Below, piece by piece: positions 35,958-45,891 of a stretch of 64,000 nt of DNA. A program made the position numbers and the translations under genes. How positions within the stretch are numbered: position 1 is the stretch's first letter; each line of letters begins with the position of its first letter. Source of the stretch: Nonlabens sp. Ci31 (GTDB lineage Bacteria > Bacteroidota > Bacteroidia > Flavobacteriales > Flavobacteriaceae); NCBI RefSeq assembly GCF_012974865.1, contig NZ_CP043633.1, positions 868,001 through 932,000 of the forward strand, read 5' to 3'. The notes beneath the pieces were generated by a model. That model was not told the origin of the DNA, did not search any database, and worked only from the letters and a program-made list of their open reading frames with translations.

Positions 35958-36614
35958 TTACATGTTCAAATATTTATTCAAATAATCTGATCGCTCTTTT
36001 AAGGTATCTAGGTAAGAGTCTTCTGCTGCTGCACTTACTATTTCATAATTATACCTTCTAAAAGTTTGAAGAACAGCATTTAGATTTTGCACACTTAATT
36101 TTAAAGTAATCTCAGATAAATGATCCTTGTAAGCACTTACAAAACATCCATAAATCTTTGAGTCATTAGACTCTACTATTTGAGCAACCTCACTAAAACT
36201 ATAATCAGTAGATCCCTTTTGTAAAACAACCACAGCGCCTGGTTCATACATAAAAGGAGCATCGTTAAAAAACTCTATAATATCTTTAAGCTCATAGTAA
36301 CCTAGGTACTCGTTATTCTGATCTAAAACAGGCATGATGTTGGACTGATTTTGAGCAAATGCAACTAAAACGTCTAGCCAGTGTGTGTCTTCATTTACGT
36401 GAAATGCTACGAAAGAATACTTAACAATCTCTAGACTTTGATCTGACTCAAAACAATGAGCATCATTTTCAGAAAAGCATCCTACATAAACCCCATCTTC
36501 TAAAATAGGAAGGTGCGAATAGGTGAGTTGAGAAAATATTTCTTGCGCTTTACACATTTGGGATTTTATGTCTAAAGGCTCTACATCATTAATAATATAT
36601 TGATGAATGTTCAT
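35958..36614 (-). CDS. CBS-domain protein
   Basis: 218 residues from ATG 36614 (a TTG three codons earlier is less likely). Two CBS motifs: about 15-60 (FSQLTYSHLPILEDGVYVG) and about 75-130 (NQSNIMPVLDQNNEYLGYYELKDII). A C-terminal ACT-like part follows (KIYGCFVSAYKDHLSEITLK). CBS domains bind adenosine nucleotides. It is fused in translation to nadK, so a regulatory role for NAD kinase or the envelope operon is plausible but not shown. Confidence 0.82.
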   Translation of the reverse strand: MNIHQYIINDVEPLDIKSQMCKAQEIFSQLTYSHLPILEDGVYVGCFSENDAHCFESDQSLEIVKYSFVAFHVNEDTHWLDVLVAFAQNQSNIMPVLDQNNEYLGYYELKDIIEFFNDAPFMYEPGAVVVLQKGSTDYSFSEVAQIVESNDSKIYGCFVSAYKDHLSEITLKLSVQNLNAVLQTFRRYNYEIVSAAAEDSYLDTLKERSDYLNKYLNM

Positions 36615-36675
36615 TGAAATCAATTTTATTGCAAATTAATCAATTCTTCACTTATGCGTCTGACAGAATCCTTTG

Positions 36676-36683
36676 TATTTTTG
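36676..36683 (+). promoter_or_regulatory. Candidate -7 box of pdxJ
   Basis: TATTTTTG matches TAnnTTTG, 15 nt before the ATG at 36699. Confidence 0.45.
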
Positions 36684-36698
36684 AAAATAAAATAAACT

Positions 36699-37412
36699 AT
36701 GGCAATTTTAAGTGTAAATGTGAACAAAATAGCAACATTACGTAATTCTAGAGGTGGTGATGTGCCTAATTTAGTGAAAGTAGCCATTGATTTAGAACGT
36801 TTTGGTGCGCAAGGAATCACCATTCACCCTAGACCAGATGAACGTCATATTAGATATCAAGATGCTCGAGATCTTAAAAAAATGGTGCAAACTGAACTGA
36901 ATATAGAAGGTAATCCTATTGAAAGTTTTATCAAATTAGTGGATGAAGTTCATCCTGCGCAAGTAACTCTAGTTCCCGATGGACCAGACGCACTTACTTC
37001 TAACGCGGGATGGGACACTATTAAACATCAAGATTTTCTTACAAAAATGGTAAAACATTTTAAAGACCAAGGTATACGCACCAGTATTTTTGTAGATCCT
37101 GTTATCGAGATGATAGAAGGGGCAGCAGGTACTGGAGTTGATCGCATTGAACTCTATACCGAAGATTATGCAAGAATGTACCCCAAAGACAAAGACGCAG
37201 CAATTGCTCCATACCTAATAGCAGCAACTAAAGCTACAGATTTGGGATTGGGAATTAACGCTGGTCATGATCTCTCTTTAGAAAATATTAAATTTTTTAA
37301 AGAACAAATTCCTAATTTAGTAGAGGTTTCTATAGGTCATGCTTTGATATCAGAAAGTCTTTACCTAGGCCTTGAAAATGTGGTCAACATGTATAAAGCA
37401 AAACTCGCATAA
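36699..37412 (+). CDS. pdxJ: Pyridoxine 5'-phosphate synthase
   Basis: 237 residues, normal size. Motifs: [16 protein letters not shown] (4-19), [17 protein letters not shown] (about 35-50), VTLVPD (about 90), [19 protein letters not shown] and a final [11 protein letters not shown] plus [10 protein letters not shown]. PdxJ condenses 1-deoxyxylulose 5-phosphate with 3-amino-2-oxopropyl phosphate to form vitamin B6 phosphate. Its stop overlaps the start of the next hydrolase gene by one base (TAATG). Confidence 0.96.
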   Translation: MAILSVNVNKIATLRNSRGGDVPNLVKVAIDLERFGAQGITIHPRPDERHIRYQDARDLKKMVQTELNIEGNPIESFIKLVDEVHPAQVTLVPDGPDALTSNAGWDTIKHQDFLTKMVKHFKDQGIRTSIFVDPVIEMIEGAAGTGVDRIELYTEDYARMYPKDKDAAIAPYLIAATKATDLGLGINAGHDLSLENIKFFKEQIPNLVEVSIGHALISESLYLGLENVVNMYKAKLA

Positions 37413-38173
37413 TGCTACATTCCATAATTTTAGGAGAAGGACAGCCTTTTCTAATCCTCCATGGTTTTTTAGGAATGGCAGACAACTGGAAAACTCTTGG
37501 TACTAAATGGAGTGAAAACGGGTATCAAGTTCACCTCATTGATCAGCGCAATCATGGTCGCAGCTTGCAAAGCGATACATTTAGTTACGAGATCATGGCT
37601 GAAGATATCAAAGAATACTGTGACTCGCATAAGCTTCAAAACATCATACTTTTAGGTCACAGTATGGGTGGTAAAGTAGCGATGAAATTTGCTTCTCTCT
37701 ATGAATCTTATCTCGATAAACTCATCATTGCAGACATCGCTCCTAAAGAATATGCACCACACCACAGCGATATCATCAACGGCCTGAGAAGTATAGACTT
37801 TGATGTCGTCAAATCTCGCAATGATGCCGATGAAATGTTAGGGAAGGTGATTCCTGATTTTGGCACTCGCCAGTTTCTACTGAAAAGCCTCTATCGAGTT
37901 GATGCAAATCGATACGGGTGGCGTTTTAATCTAGAAGTTCTAGGCGCAGCACAAGATAAAGTTGGGATTCAAGAACCTATTATTAAGCCAGTAAATACGC
38001 CCACTCTATTTATACGAGGTGGGAATTCTGGATATATTTTAGATAGTGATATGATGCTTATAGAGCACGCTTTCGCGAAAGCGGAATTAAAAACGATAAA
38101 AAGAGCTGGACACTGGCTTCATGCCGAAAAACCTCAAGAATTTTACTCTTATGTTGAGGATTTCTTAATATAA
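37412..38173 (+). CDS. Alpha/beta hydrolase (YbfF-like esterase)
   Basis: 253 residues. ILHGFLGMADNW (oxyanion region, about 14-25), DQRNHGRS, and nucleophile elbow LLGHSMGGKVAMKFA with Ser about 89, then IADIAPKEY. The late His lies in AGHWLHAEKPQEF (about 233-245). It resembles YbfF-type acyl esterases; the natural substrate is unknown. The gene is translationally coupled to pdxJ. The palindrome repeat codes for His-Ala-Phe-Ala-Lys-Ala-Glu before the last strand. Confidence 0.88.
   Translation: MLHSIILGEGQPFLILHGFLGMADNWKTLGTKWSENGYQVHLIDQRNHGRSLQSDTFSYEIMAEDIKEYCDSHKLQNIILLGHSMGGKVAMKFASLYESYLDKLIIADIAPKEYAPHHSDIINGLRSIDFDVVKSRNDADEMLGKVIPDFGTRQFLLKSLYRVDANRYGWRFNLEVLGAAQDKVGIQEPIIKPVNTPTLFIRGGNSGYILDSDMMLIEHAFAKAELKTIKRAGHWLHAEKPQEFYSYVEDFLI
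38069..38082. repeat. GCTTTCGCGAAAGC palindrome in hydrolase gene
   Basis: Exact 14-bp copy, read as Ala-Phe-Ala-Lys-Ala in a surface helix of the hydrolase. Confidence 0.85.
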
Positions 38174-38277
38174 AGTTTATTATGCTTGCACAATAATAAA
38201 CGAAAACGCTTGCGTAATATTAATTAAATATTAAATTTGACACATACAAATTTAACTTACCTTACAAACCTCTGATT

Positions 38278-39528
38278 ATGAACAAAATAAAAGTTTTTGT
38301 TGTGCTTTGTTTGATATCTACTTTTGCCTTTGCAGGAGGATATCGTGTTAGTACACAAAGTAACAAGCAATTAGCAATGGGACATACTGGTGTTGCCGTT
38401 GTGAACAGTGCTGACGTACTATTCTTCAATCCTGCTGGAATTGTCCATTTGGAAAATAAATTGAATATAAGCGCTGGTGGATTTGGCGTTTTTTCTGATG
38501 TAAAATTTCAAAGTGAAGAATTTGGAACTTTTTCTGAAACTGATAGCCCTACCGGAACTCCAGTATATCTTTATGCTACTTACAAAGTAACAGAAGACTT
38601 TGCTGTAGGTTTAGGAGTTTATACTCCCTATGGTAGTAATGTTACATGGCCTACCGACTGGTCAGGTTCTCACTTAGTAAACGAGATTGAATTAAGTGCT
38701 ATCTTTATACAGCCTACTTTATCTTATCAACTATTTGATAGTGTAAGTATAGGTGGTGGACCTATCCTAGCAATAGGTGGTGTTAACTTTAATAGAAATG
38801 CAAGTAGAACTCTTACTGATGAGGAAGGAGATCGTTCTAATATAGAGATTGATGATGCTGGCGTTACTGCTTGGGGTTGGTCTGCAGGACTTATGTTTAC
38901 TCCAGACGATCATTTTACACTTGGTTTTAACTACAGGTCTTTGATCAATATTGAGAGTACAGAAGGAACAGCGACATTCGATAGTTTTCCAACTAGTTCA
39001 TTAACTCCAGCAAATGGAGAAACAGGCTTTACAGCAACTTTACCTTTACCTGCTGAACTTACAGTAGGGGTGTCCTATAAGTGGGAGAAACTATTGCTTG
39101 CTTTTGATTACAACAGAACTATGTGGAGTGAGTACAACAGTCTGGACCTTGAGTTTGGTAACGGTGCTACCTCTATCAACCCAAGAAACTATAAAGACTC
39201 TTCTACTTGGAGATTAGGTGCTCAATACGCAGCAACTGAAAAACTAACCGTAAGAGCTGGATACTACTTTGATGAATCCCCAGTACAATCTGGCTATTTT
39301 GCTCCAGAAACACCACGTAACGATTCTGATGGTTACACGTTTGGTCTTTCTTACCAGGTAACTCCTAAATTATCTATCGATGGATCCATACTCTATCTTA
39401 AATTTCAAGAGATCACAGAATCTTATGACTTCTTCTCAGATACAGGTTCTCCTGTACCAGCTCCTTTTGAAGGAACTTACAAGTCGTCAGCATTTATAGC
39501 TGGTCTAGGTGTAACTTATAGCATGTAA
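38278..39528 (+). CDS. FadL/OmpP1/TodX-family outer-membrane transporter
   Basis: 416 residues. Signal peptide (VVLCLISTFAFAGG), then the FadL pattern GYRVSTQSNKQLAMGHTGVA and NSADVLFFNPAG, which forms the plug-like hatch, and a barrel with VTWPTDWSGSH and a terminal strand AGLGVTYSM. FadL proteins take up fatty acids or other hydrophobic molecules. It is followed 9 nt later by an SGNH hydrolase lipoprotein, suggesting a linked release-and-uptake unit. Confidence 0.92.
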   Translation: MNKIKVFVVLCLISTFAFAGGYRVSTQSNKQLAMGHTGVAVVNSADVLFFNPAGIVHLENKLNISAGGFGVFSDVKFQSEEFGTFSETDSPTGTPVYLYATYKVTEDFAVGLGVYTPYGSNVTWPTDWSGSHLVNEIELSAIFIQPTLSYQLFDSVSIGGGPILAIGGVNFNRNASRTLTDEEGDRSNIEIDDAGVTAWGWSAGLMFTPDDHFTLGFNYRSLINIESTEGTATFDSFPTSSLTPANGETGFTATLPLPAELTVGVSYKWEKLLLAFDYNRTMWSEYNSLDLEFGNGATSINPRNYKDSSTWRLGAQYAATEKLTVRAGYYFDESPVQSGYFAPETPRNDSDGYTFGLSYQVTPKLSIDGSILYLKFQEITESYDFFSDTGSPVPAPFEGTYKSSAFIAGLGVTYSM

Positions 39529-39537
39529 AAAAATAAA

Positions 39538-41058
39538 ATGATGAAAAACTTAAATATAAAATTAATCGCGCTTTTTATTGCAAGTGCTGCAATAATAAGT
39601 TGTGAGGAAGACTTTGACAACGATATCCAAGATGGTGGCGTTTACACTTCTGGAGAAGCTGACTTTTCTAAATACGTAACTGTAGGTAATTCTTTAACAG
39701 CCGGATATGCTGATGGAGCTCTTTACCTAAACGGTCAATTGAACTCGTATCCTAATATTATTGCTGGACAAATGCAATTTGCTGGCGGTGGAGAATTTAA
39801 CCAACCCTTAGTAAATGACAATACGGGTGGTCTACTTGCCAATGGTGTTCAGATTTTACCAAATCGTTTGGTACTAGCTTCTGACGGTATGGGCGCTCCA
39901 GCTGGACCAGCTCGCTATACAGGTGCGGCTCCTACAACAGACATTATTAATAAAGTTACTGGGCCATTGAACAACTTTGGTGTACCTGGTGCAAGAGTCT
40001 TTCACCTTGCTGCTCCAGGATACGGATCTTTAGCCGGCGTAAGTACGGGTACGGCAAATCCATATTACACACGTTTTTCTAGCTCTGAAACTTCTACGGT
40101 AATAGGAGACGCAGCAGCAGCAAATGCTACGTTCTTTACCTTGTGGATAGGTAATAACGATATCCTTGGTTATGCAACCAGTGGTGGTGCAGGAGTTGAT
40201 AATAACGAATTGAATATTGTAGACCCTGCGATGCAAGGAAACAATAGCATTACAAACAATTTAGTTTTCGGCGGAGTCTATCAGCAACTAGTTGCTGGCC
40301 TTACTGCAAATGGAGCTAAAGGGGCATTGGTAAATATTCCAGATGTAACTTCTATTCCTTACTTTACTACCGTTCCTCCAAACCCTATTCCTTTGGATGG
40401 TCCTACAGCTGCATTTGTGAATTCAAATTATGCACAATACAACGGTGGTTTACAACTTGCTGCAGCAAATGGCTTGATAACAGCTGCTGAAGCTGCTCAA
40501 AGAACCATTAACTTTAGTGCTGGACAAAACTTTGTAGTGATCGTAGATAATGACTTAACTGACATTTCTGCATCTCCTATTCCGTTACCTAATTGGAGAC
40601 AGACGACCTCAAACGACCTTATCGTTTTTACAGCTGCAGGAGTTCTAGGTACACTAGCTGATCCCTCAAATCCAGCATCTATTATAGGGGTTGGTGTTCC
40701 AGTAGCAAATGAACTAGTTCTCACTACTACAGAGCAGGCCAGAGTTTCTAACGCACAACAATCTTATAACGCTACTATTGAAGCACTTGCTGCCGCAAAT
40801 GGTCTTGCTTTTGTAGATGCTCGTGCTGCACTTGCTCAAGTGGCTACTACAGGGGTGCCGTTCAACGGTGGCGTATTAACTTCTACTTATGCTACCGGTG
40901 GTGGTTTCTCTCTTGACGGAGTGCACCCAACAGCTAGAGGTTATGCTTTTACTGCAAACGCGATTATTGATGCTGTCAATGCACAATATGGTGCTACCCT
41001 ACCTAAAGTAGATATAGGAGCTTATTCAACTATTCAACTAAGTGATAGCGTTCAATAA
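39538..41058 (+). CDS. SGNH/GDSL hydrolase lipoprotein
   Basis: 506 residues. A lipoprotein signal ends at Cys22 (AAIISC), then EEDFDND, acidic residues that suggest surface export. SGNH blocks: GNSLTAGYADGA (Ser block, about 53), a Gly residue in FGVPGARV, WIGNNDILGYA (Asn block, about 222), and DGVHPTARGYA near the end (about 460) for Asp and His. It is probably an esterase at the outer surface. The partner FadL-like channel lies just upstream. The substrate is unknown. Confidence 0.88.
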   Translation: MMKNLNIKLIALFIASAAIISCEEDFDNDIQDGGVYTSGEADFSKYVTVGNSLTAGYADGALYLNGQLNSYPNIIAGQMQFAGGGEFNQPLVNDNTGGLLANGVQILPNRLVLASDGMGAPAGPARYTGAAPTTDIINKVTGPLNNFGVPGARVFHLAAPGYGSLAGVSTGTANPYYTRFSSSETSTVIGDAAAANATFFTLWIGNNDILGYATSGGAGVDNNELNIVDPAMQGNNSITNNLVFGGVYQQLVAGLTANGAKGALVNIPDVTSIPYFTTVPPNPIPLDGPTAAFVNSNYAQYNGGLQLAAANGLITAAEAAQRTINFSAGQNFVVIVDNDLTDISASPIPLPNWRQTTSNDLIVFTAAGVLGTLADPSNPASIIGVGVPVANELVLTTTEQARVSNAQQSYNATIEALAAANGLAFVDARAALAQVATTGVPFNGGVLTSTYATGGGFSLDGVHPTARGYAFTANAIIDAVNAQYGATLPKVDIGAYSTIQLSDSVQ

Positions 41059-41079
41059 ATAGAACAAAATCTTATTTAA

Positions 41080-41117
41080 AAATCTGCTGGAGACTAGTTC
41101 TTCAGCAGATTTTTTAT
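41080..41117 (+). terminator. Terminator of the fadL-SGNH operon
   Basis: 10-bp stem AAATCTGCTG / CAGCAGATTT plus inner pairs, followed by a T run. Confidence 0.85.
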
Positions 41118-41137
41118 TTTTACCAAAACATCCAATT

Positions 41138-41485
41138 ATGAAGTTCATTATAAAATTACTCATCACGGCTGCTTTAGTTATGGGGCTTTCTGAAATCTTG
41201 CCTGGTATAGAGACGACCGATTATGTGAGTGCCATTCTGGTGGCATTATCCCTTTCTGTTCTCAATTTTATAGTAAAACCTATTTTAGTGTTGCTTACGC
41301 TACCTATAACCATTGTCACATTAGGCCTGTTTTTATTAGTGATTAATGTGATCATTATCTATCTCGCTGACTGGTTAGTTGAAGGCTTTGAAGTAAATAG
41401 CGTATTCTGGGCGTTTGTTTTCTCATTACTTCTCGCTCTTGCTCGGTCTATTTTATTTAAAATATTAGATAAGGACCAACAGTAA
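41138..41485 (+). CDS. Phage-holin-like membrane protein (4 TM, Phage_holin_4_2 type)
   Basis: 115 residues, mostly hydrophobic, with four segments (about 3-20, 28-52, 56-78, 86-106). The pattern LSVLNFIVKPILVLLTLPIT and VINVIIIYLADWLVEGF matches the Phage_holin_4_2 family. Despite the name, such proteins are common chromosomal membrane proteins with no known function. No phage genes are near. Confidence 0.85.
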   Translation: MKFIIKLLITAALVMGLSEILPGIETTDYVSAILVALSLSVLNFIVKPILVLLTLPITIVTLGLFLLVINVIIIYLADWLVEGFEVNSVFWAFVFSLLLALARSILFKILDKDQQ

Positions 41486-41858
41486 AAAAAACCTTAAAAA
41501 CAAACAATATTCTTAAAACATCCAACTTTCAACTGGAACGCTTTTCTACTCCAGAGGTGCTTTTACATCTTTACAAACGAGTGTAAAGCTTTCAAGTTAT
41601 TACTTTAGGAAGGGATCTGTTTTAAAGCACGAACTGTACATTTCTCTCCTAGAGAAAAAAATTAATTCGTGTACCCATTAAATGAGGAGCTAAAAGTACT
41701 AGAACTTAAACACCAAGTTCAACCAAATTCTCTTGTCGCCTTATAAAGATTATCAAAGTGGGTGAATAGGAGGGCCTATAAATAAATAAACACTTTGATA
41801 ACTAGTAAATAAAGCCTAATTTTGCATCCCAATTTTAACAGCACATAAAAGTCTTTCA
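41486..41858. other. Intergenic region ahead of tig
   Basis: About 370 bp. It holds a small hairpin (CTTTACA / TGTAAAG near 41570-41590) and the tig promoter at 41794. No coding frame is convincing. Confidence 0.5.
41794..41824 (+). promoter_or_regulatory. Promoter of tig
   Basis: TTTG (41794-41797), a 19-nt spacer and TAATTTTG (41817-41824): both boxes fit the Bacteroidota sigma consensus exactly. It lies 34 nt before the tig ATG. Confidence 0.8.
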
Positions 41859-43187
41859 ATGAACATTAAACGTACTGACATTGACGCGCTTAACGCGACA
41901 CTTACACTAGATATTACTAAATCAGATTATCAAGAACAAGTAGATAAGATCTTAGCAAACCACCGCAAGACCGCAAATATTCCAGGTTTTAGAAAAGGAC
42001 AGGTTCCTGTAAGCCTTATCAATAAGAAATACCGTATTCCCGTGCTAGTAGAAGAGATCAATAAAATGATCCAAGCACAACTTAATGAATACATTACTAA
42101 AGAAAACTTGAATCTATTGGGTAATCCATTACCAAAAGCTCAAGAAGACGTCAACTGGGAAGAGGATGACTTCACATTTGAGTTTGAATTAGGTTTTGCT
42201 CCAGAATTTGACGTAGATGTAAAAGGTAAAAAAGCCATTACACAATATGAAATTAAAACAGACGATAAAACAATCAACGACCAAGTCGATCGCGTACGTG
42301 AAAACTACGGTAAGTTAATTGCTAAAAAAGAAGTTGCTGAAAGAAATGAAATCACTGGAGTTTTCAAAAATGAAGACGAAGAGATTCAAGCAGATGCTAC
42401 TTTCTCTACTGTAAAAATCAAAGGAAAAAGCAATCTTAAGAAGTTTGTAGGGGCTAAAGTTGGAGACACTTTAGAACTGAAAACAAAAGGTCTTTTTGCC
42501 GATGATCATGATTTAGTAACTTTACTCAAAGTGGAGGAAGAAAAAGCAAAAGGACTTGATATTCCCGTAACTTTTGAAATCACTGAAGTCAATGAGCGTG
42601 AGAAAGCAGAATTGAATCAAGAATTCTACGATAAGCTTTTCGGCCCAGGTGTTATCAAAAGCGAAGATGAATTAAGAGAGAAATTACGTGAAGATGCTGC
42701 ACAGCAATTTGGTCAACAAACAGATCAGAAGCTACTGACTGATATTACGGAAGCTCTTATTGCCAACACAAAATTTGACTTACCAGCAGACTTCTTGACC
42801 AGATGGATCGCTAACAATGGTGAGAACGAATTCACCGCAGAAGAGGCGGCAGAAGAGTACAAGCGTTCTGAGAAAGGATTGAGATACCAGTTAATTGAGT
42901 CTACTATTGTTAAAAACAACGAAGAGTTACAACTTAAGTTTGAAGATCTACAAGAATATTCTCGTACCATGATACGCGCACAAATGGCACAATACGGTCA
43001 TATGGACGCTACTGATGAAGAAGTAGACCAAGTGGTTGCACGCATCATGAGTAATCAAGACGAAGTAAAACGCATGAGTGAGCAACTTCAAAACGAGAAA
43101 ATGTTGAAGTTTTTCAAAGAAAACGCAAAACTAAAAAAGAAAGAATTGACTTACGAAGACTTCATTAAAGAAGCCTACGACGCATAA
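41859..43187 (+). CDS. tig: Trigger factor
   Basis: 442 residues, the usual flavobacterial length. The ribosome-binding domain has the signature IPGFRKGQVPVSLINKKYR (about 38-56; GFRxGxxP). A central domain with a weak PPIase-like fold lies at about 150-245, and the C-terminal helical arms follow (about 250-440). It binds nascent chains at the ribosome exit tunnel. The order tig-clpP-clpX is conserved widely; here tig has its own terminator, so clpP may start from a separate promoter. Confidence 0.95.
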   Translation: MNIKRTDIDALNATLTLDITKSDYQEQVDKILANHRKTANIPGFRKGQVPVSLINKKYRIPVLVEEINKMIQAQLNEYITKENLNLLGNPLPKAQEDVNWEEDDFTFEFELGFAPEFDVDVKGKKAITQYEIKTDDKTINDQVDRVRENYGKLIAKKEVAERNEITGVFKNEDEEIQADATFSTVKIKGKSNLKKFVGAKVGDTLELKTKGLFADDHDLVTLLKVEEEKAKGLDIPVTFEITEVNEREKAELNQEFYDKLFGPGVIKSEDELREKLREDAAQQFGQQTDQKLLTDITEALIANTKFDLPADFLTRWIANNGENEFTAEEAAEEYKRSEKGLRYQLIESTIVKNNEELQLKFEDLQEYSRTMIRAQMAQYGHMDATDEEVDQVVARIMSNQDEVKRMSEQLQNEKMLKFFKENAKLKKKELTYEDFIKEAYDA

Positions 43188-43215
43188 TTCAATCCTGTCA
43201 ATAATTAATATACTT

Positions 43216-43254
43216 AGGCGTTGACTATTTTATCACTTAGTTAACGCCTTTTTT
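43216..43254 (+). terminator. Terminator after tig
   Basis: 12-bp imperfect stem AGGCGTTGACTA / TAGTTAACGCCT followed by TTTTT. Confidence 0.75.
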
Positions 43255-43279
43255 ATTCAATACGCAGTAATATTACCAC

Positions 43280-43954
43280 ATGGATATATCTAAAGAATTT
43301 GAGAAATTTGCCGTAAAAGATCAAGGAGTAAATCCTATGTATTACGATAAAATAATGGGTAGTATGTACCCAACTAACCTGACTCCTAACATCATTGAAG
43401 AGCGCCAAATGAACGTGGTTGCTATGGACGTGTTTTCCCGTTTAATGATGGACCGTATTATTTTTATGGGTCAAGGCGTTAACGATCAAGTAGCAAACAT
43501 TATACAAGCGCAATTGCTTTTCTTAGAAAGTGCAGATGCTAATAAAGACATACAGATCTACATCAACTCTCCAGGAGGCAGCGTTTATGCAGGACTTGGA
43601 ATTTATGACACCATGCAGTTTATAAAACCAGACGTAGCTACTATTTGCACCGGTATGGCTGCAAGTATGGGTGCTGTTTTATTATGTGCTGGTGCTGCAG
43701 GAAAGCGTAGTGCTTTACCACACAGTCGTGTCATGATTCACCAAGTTTCTAGTGGCGCACAAGGTCAGGCAAGTGATATTGAAATTACTGCTCGTGAAGT
43801 AGTGAAATTGAGAGAAGAATTGTACACCATTATTGCAAAACACTCCGGTCAGACTTATGAAAAAGTAAATGAAGACTCCGATCGTGATTACTGGATGAAA
43901 TCAGATGAGGCTAAGGAGTACGGAATGATAGATGAGGTCTTAAGAAGAGAATAA
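43280..43954 (+). CDS. clpP: ATP-dependent Clp protease proteolytic subunit
   Basis: 224 residues. Catalytic serine in CTGMAASMGAVLL (about 129), histidine in SRVMIHQVSSGAQG (about 154) and the aspartate later (EDSDRDYWM, about 203). INSPGGSVYAGLGIYDTMQ forms the handle region. ClpP forms the two-ring chamber that degrades proteins fed by ClpX. A short leader (about 24 residues before the core) is usual and may be processed. Confidence 0.96.
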   Translation: MDISKEFEKFAVKDQGVNPMYYDKIMGSMYPTNLTPNIIEERQMNVVAMDVFSRLMMDRIIFMGQGVNDQVANIIQAQLLFLESADANKDIQIYINSPGGSVYAGLGIYDTMQFIKPDVATICTGMAASMGAVLLCAGAAGKRSALPHSRVMIHQVSSGAQGQASDIEITAREVVKLREELYTIIAKHSGQTYEKVNEDSDRDYWMKSDEAKEYGMIDEVLRRE

Positions 43955-44158
43955 GGCAGTTTAAGGTAAAAGATTATTTGTTGTAGTTCCGCTTTTTATT
44001 TTCTTAGAAAATAAAAGTTCATACTGAACTTGACTCCGTGCGAAAACAGAATCAAAACCCACTTGACCGCTTGAATTAACACAGTGTGATTCTTTCCAAT
44101 ATTACAGGAGAAGAGTCGCTGTCTAAAAGACACAGAACATCGTGTCAAAAATAAAAAT

Positions 44159-45394
44159 ATGAGTAAAGAACAATTAGAATGTAGTTTTTGTGGCCGTAAT
44201 AAATCAGAGACCAATCTGCTTATTGCTGGACTAGACGCACATATTTGTGATCGTTGTATCGAGCAGGCTCATGGAATAGTTCTCGAAGATACTACGGTTG
44301 ATAAACCTGGTGTTACTAATGCAGAATTAGAGCTCAGAAAACCCAAAGCGATAAAAACCTTCCTTGATGAATACATTATAGGTCAAGATTTTACCAAGAA
44401 GGTAATGTCAGTAGCCGTTTATAATCATTACAAAAGACTCTTACAAAAAGATACGGATGACGATGTAGAGATACAGAAGTCCAATATCATGATGGTAGGG
44501 CAAACAGGAACTGGTAAAACACTTATCGCAAAGACCATTGCGAGAATGTTGAATGTGCCTCTTGCTATTGTAGATGCCACCGTACTGACTGAGGCTGGTT
44601 ATGTAGGAGAAGACGTAGAAAGCATCCTAACAAGGTTGCTACAAGCTGCAGATTATGACCTCGAAAAAGCACAAACTGGGATCGTTTTTATAGATGAAGT
44701 AGATAAAATTGCTCGCAAAAGCGATAACCCATCCATTACTAGAGATGTATCTGGAGAAGGCGTGCAGCAAGGTTTATTAAAATTACTCGAAGGAACTGTA
44801 GTAAACGTACCGCCCAAAGGTGGGCGCAAGCATCCCGATCAAAAATTTATAGAGGTAAATACAGAGAACATCTTGTTTATCGCTGGTGGCGCTTTTGACG
44901 GTATCGAGAAAGTGATTCAAAAACGCATGAATATGCAAGCAGTAGGTTTTAGCGCGAGTATGTCTAACGATGGTGTGATAGAAAAAGATAATTTACTCCA
45001 ATACATCATTCCTAAGGACATCAAAGATTATGGGATGATTCCAGAAATCATAGGCCGTTTACCTGTATTGACCTATATGGATCCTCTAGATGCCAAAACA
45101 CTAAGAGCGATTCTTACAGAGCCTAAAAACGCCATCATCAAGCAATATAAAAAGCTTTTTGAAATGGACGATATAGCGTTCACCATAACAGATGAAGCGC
45201 TTACTTTTATTGTTGAAAGAGCTATAGAATATAAATTAGGTGCTCGTGGTTTGAGATCACTTTGTGAAGCGATCCTTACAGATGCCATGTTTGATATGCC
45301 CGGAGGCGATGAGAATAAACTAGAAGTAGGTAAAGACTATGCCGAGTCAAAATTGAACAAAAACGCGATTCAAAAATTGAAGGCGGTGAGTTAG
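44159..45394 (+). CDS. clpX: ATP-dependent Clp protease ATP-binding subunit ClpX
   Basis: 411 residues. N-terminal C4 zinc-binding domain ([10 protein letters not shown] and CDRCIEQA), Walker [14 protein letters not shown] (about 113-125), pore-1 loop motif GYVGEDVES, Walker [16 protein letters not shown] and sensor-2 [11 protein letters not shown]. ClpX unfolds tagged proteins and passes them to ClpP. A 204-bp gap separates it from clpP, with no strong terminator in it. It ends at a 17-bp stem terminator. Confidence 0.97.
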   Translation: MSKEQLECSFCGRNKSETNLLIAGLDAHICDRCIEQAHGIVLEDTTVDKPGVTNAELELRKPKAIKTFLDEYIIGQDFTKKVMSVAVYNHYKRLLQKDTDDDVEIQKSNIMMVGQTGTGKTLIAKTIARMLNVPLAIVDATVLTEAGYVGEDVESILTRLLQAADYDLEKAQTGIVFIDEVDKIARKSDNPSITRDVSGEGVQQGLLKLLEGTVVNVPPKGGRKHPDQKFIEVNTENILFIAGGAFDGIEKVIQKRMNMQAVGFSASMSNDGVIEKDNLLQYIIPKDIKDYGMIPEIIGRLPVLTYMDPLDAKTLRAILTEPKNAIIKQYKKLFEMDDIAFTITDEALTFIVERAIEYKLGARGLRSLCEAILTDAMFDMPGGDENKLEVGKDYAESKLNKNAIQKLKAVS

Positions 45395-45415
45395 TACAGT
45401 TGTTTTTCCTATATC

Positions 45416-45452
45416 AAAAATCCCTGACAAATGTAATTTGTCAGGGATTTTT
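45416..45452. terminator. Bidirectional terminator after clpX
   Basis: 17-bp perfect stem with a 3-nt loop (AAAAATCCCTGACAAAT / ATTTGTCAGGGATTTTT). Its right edge overlaps the stop codon of the decayed gene on the minus strand. Confidence 0.92.
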
Positions 45453-45819
45453 ATTTCAAGTTTATAGTCACTTCTACCTTACTTGAATTCACCTATTCGC
45501 CTAGAACTTGATTTTTATACCCTTTTGCTTTTACAATGAATTCTAGAAAAGCTCCCTTTTTAAAGTATAATTTGTAACATCCCTTGTGATCGGTTTCTAA
45601 TTGCTTCATCTGACATCCTTCATAACTTTGATCTGGACTACCCCAAAAATACTAGCATAGAACTTGAACTACTGCGTTAGAAATGGGCTTGTCAGACTCC
45701 TGATCCAAAACTTTTCCCATAAGCTCGATATTATTTATATCCTGAATTCAAGTATCAAAAGCACAACCTATGAAAATCATTGCAACGAATAATAGGATTA
45801 AATAGCTAGTTGCTTTCAT
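45451..45819 (-). pseudogene. Decayed small lipoprotein gene with three in-frame stops
   Basis: A single 123-codon frame runs from ATG 45819 to TAA 45453-45451 with no indel. It opens with a lipoprotein signal (MKATSYLILLFVAMIFIGC) and then reads ELMGKVLDQESDKPISNAVV, the first strands of a carboxypeptidase-regulatory-like (peptidase-associated) fold, and ends EFIVKAKGYKNQVL and VEVTINLK. Stops interrupt it at codon 24 (TGA, 45750-45748), codon 56 (TAG, 45654-45652) and codon 109 (TAG, 45495-45493). Frame and composition are otherwise well kept, so decay is recent or purely by point mutation. Confidence 0.8.
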
Positions 45820-45891
45820 TAACATCAAAAATATTATATAATCTACCTAATTTAAAACAATCATCTTAAATTGCACACGTTAAATAAGCCA

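Noticed and set aside
41138..41485. Prophage suggested by the holin-like protein
   Set aside because: No other phage genes are nearby and this family is common on bacterial chromosomes.
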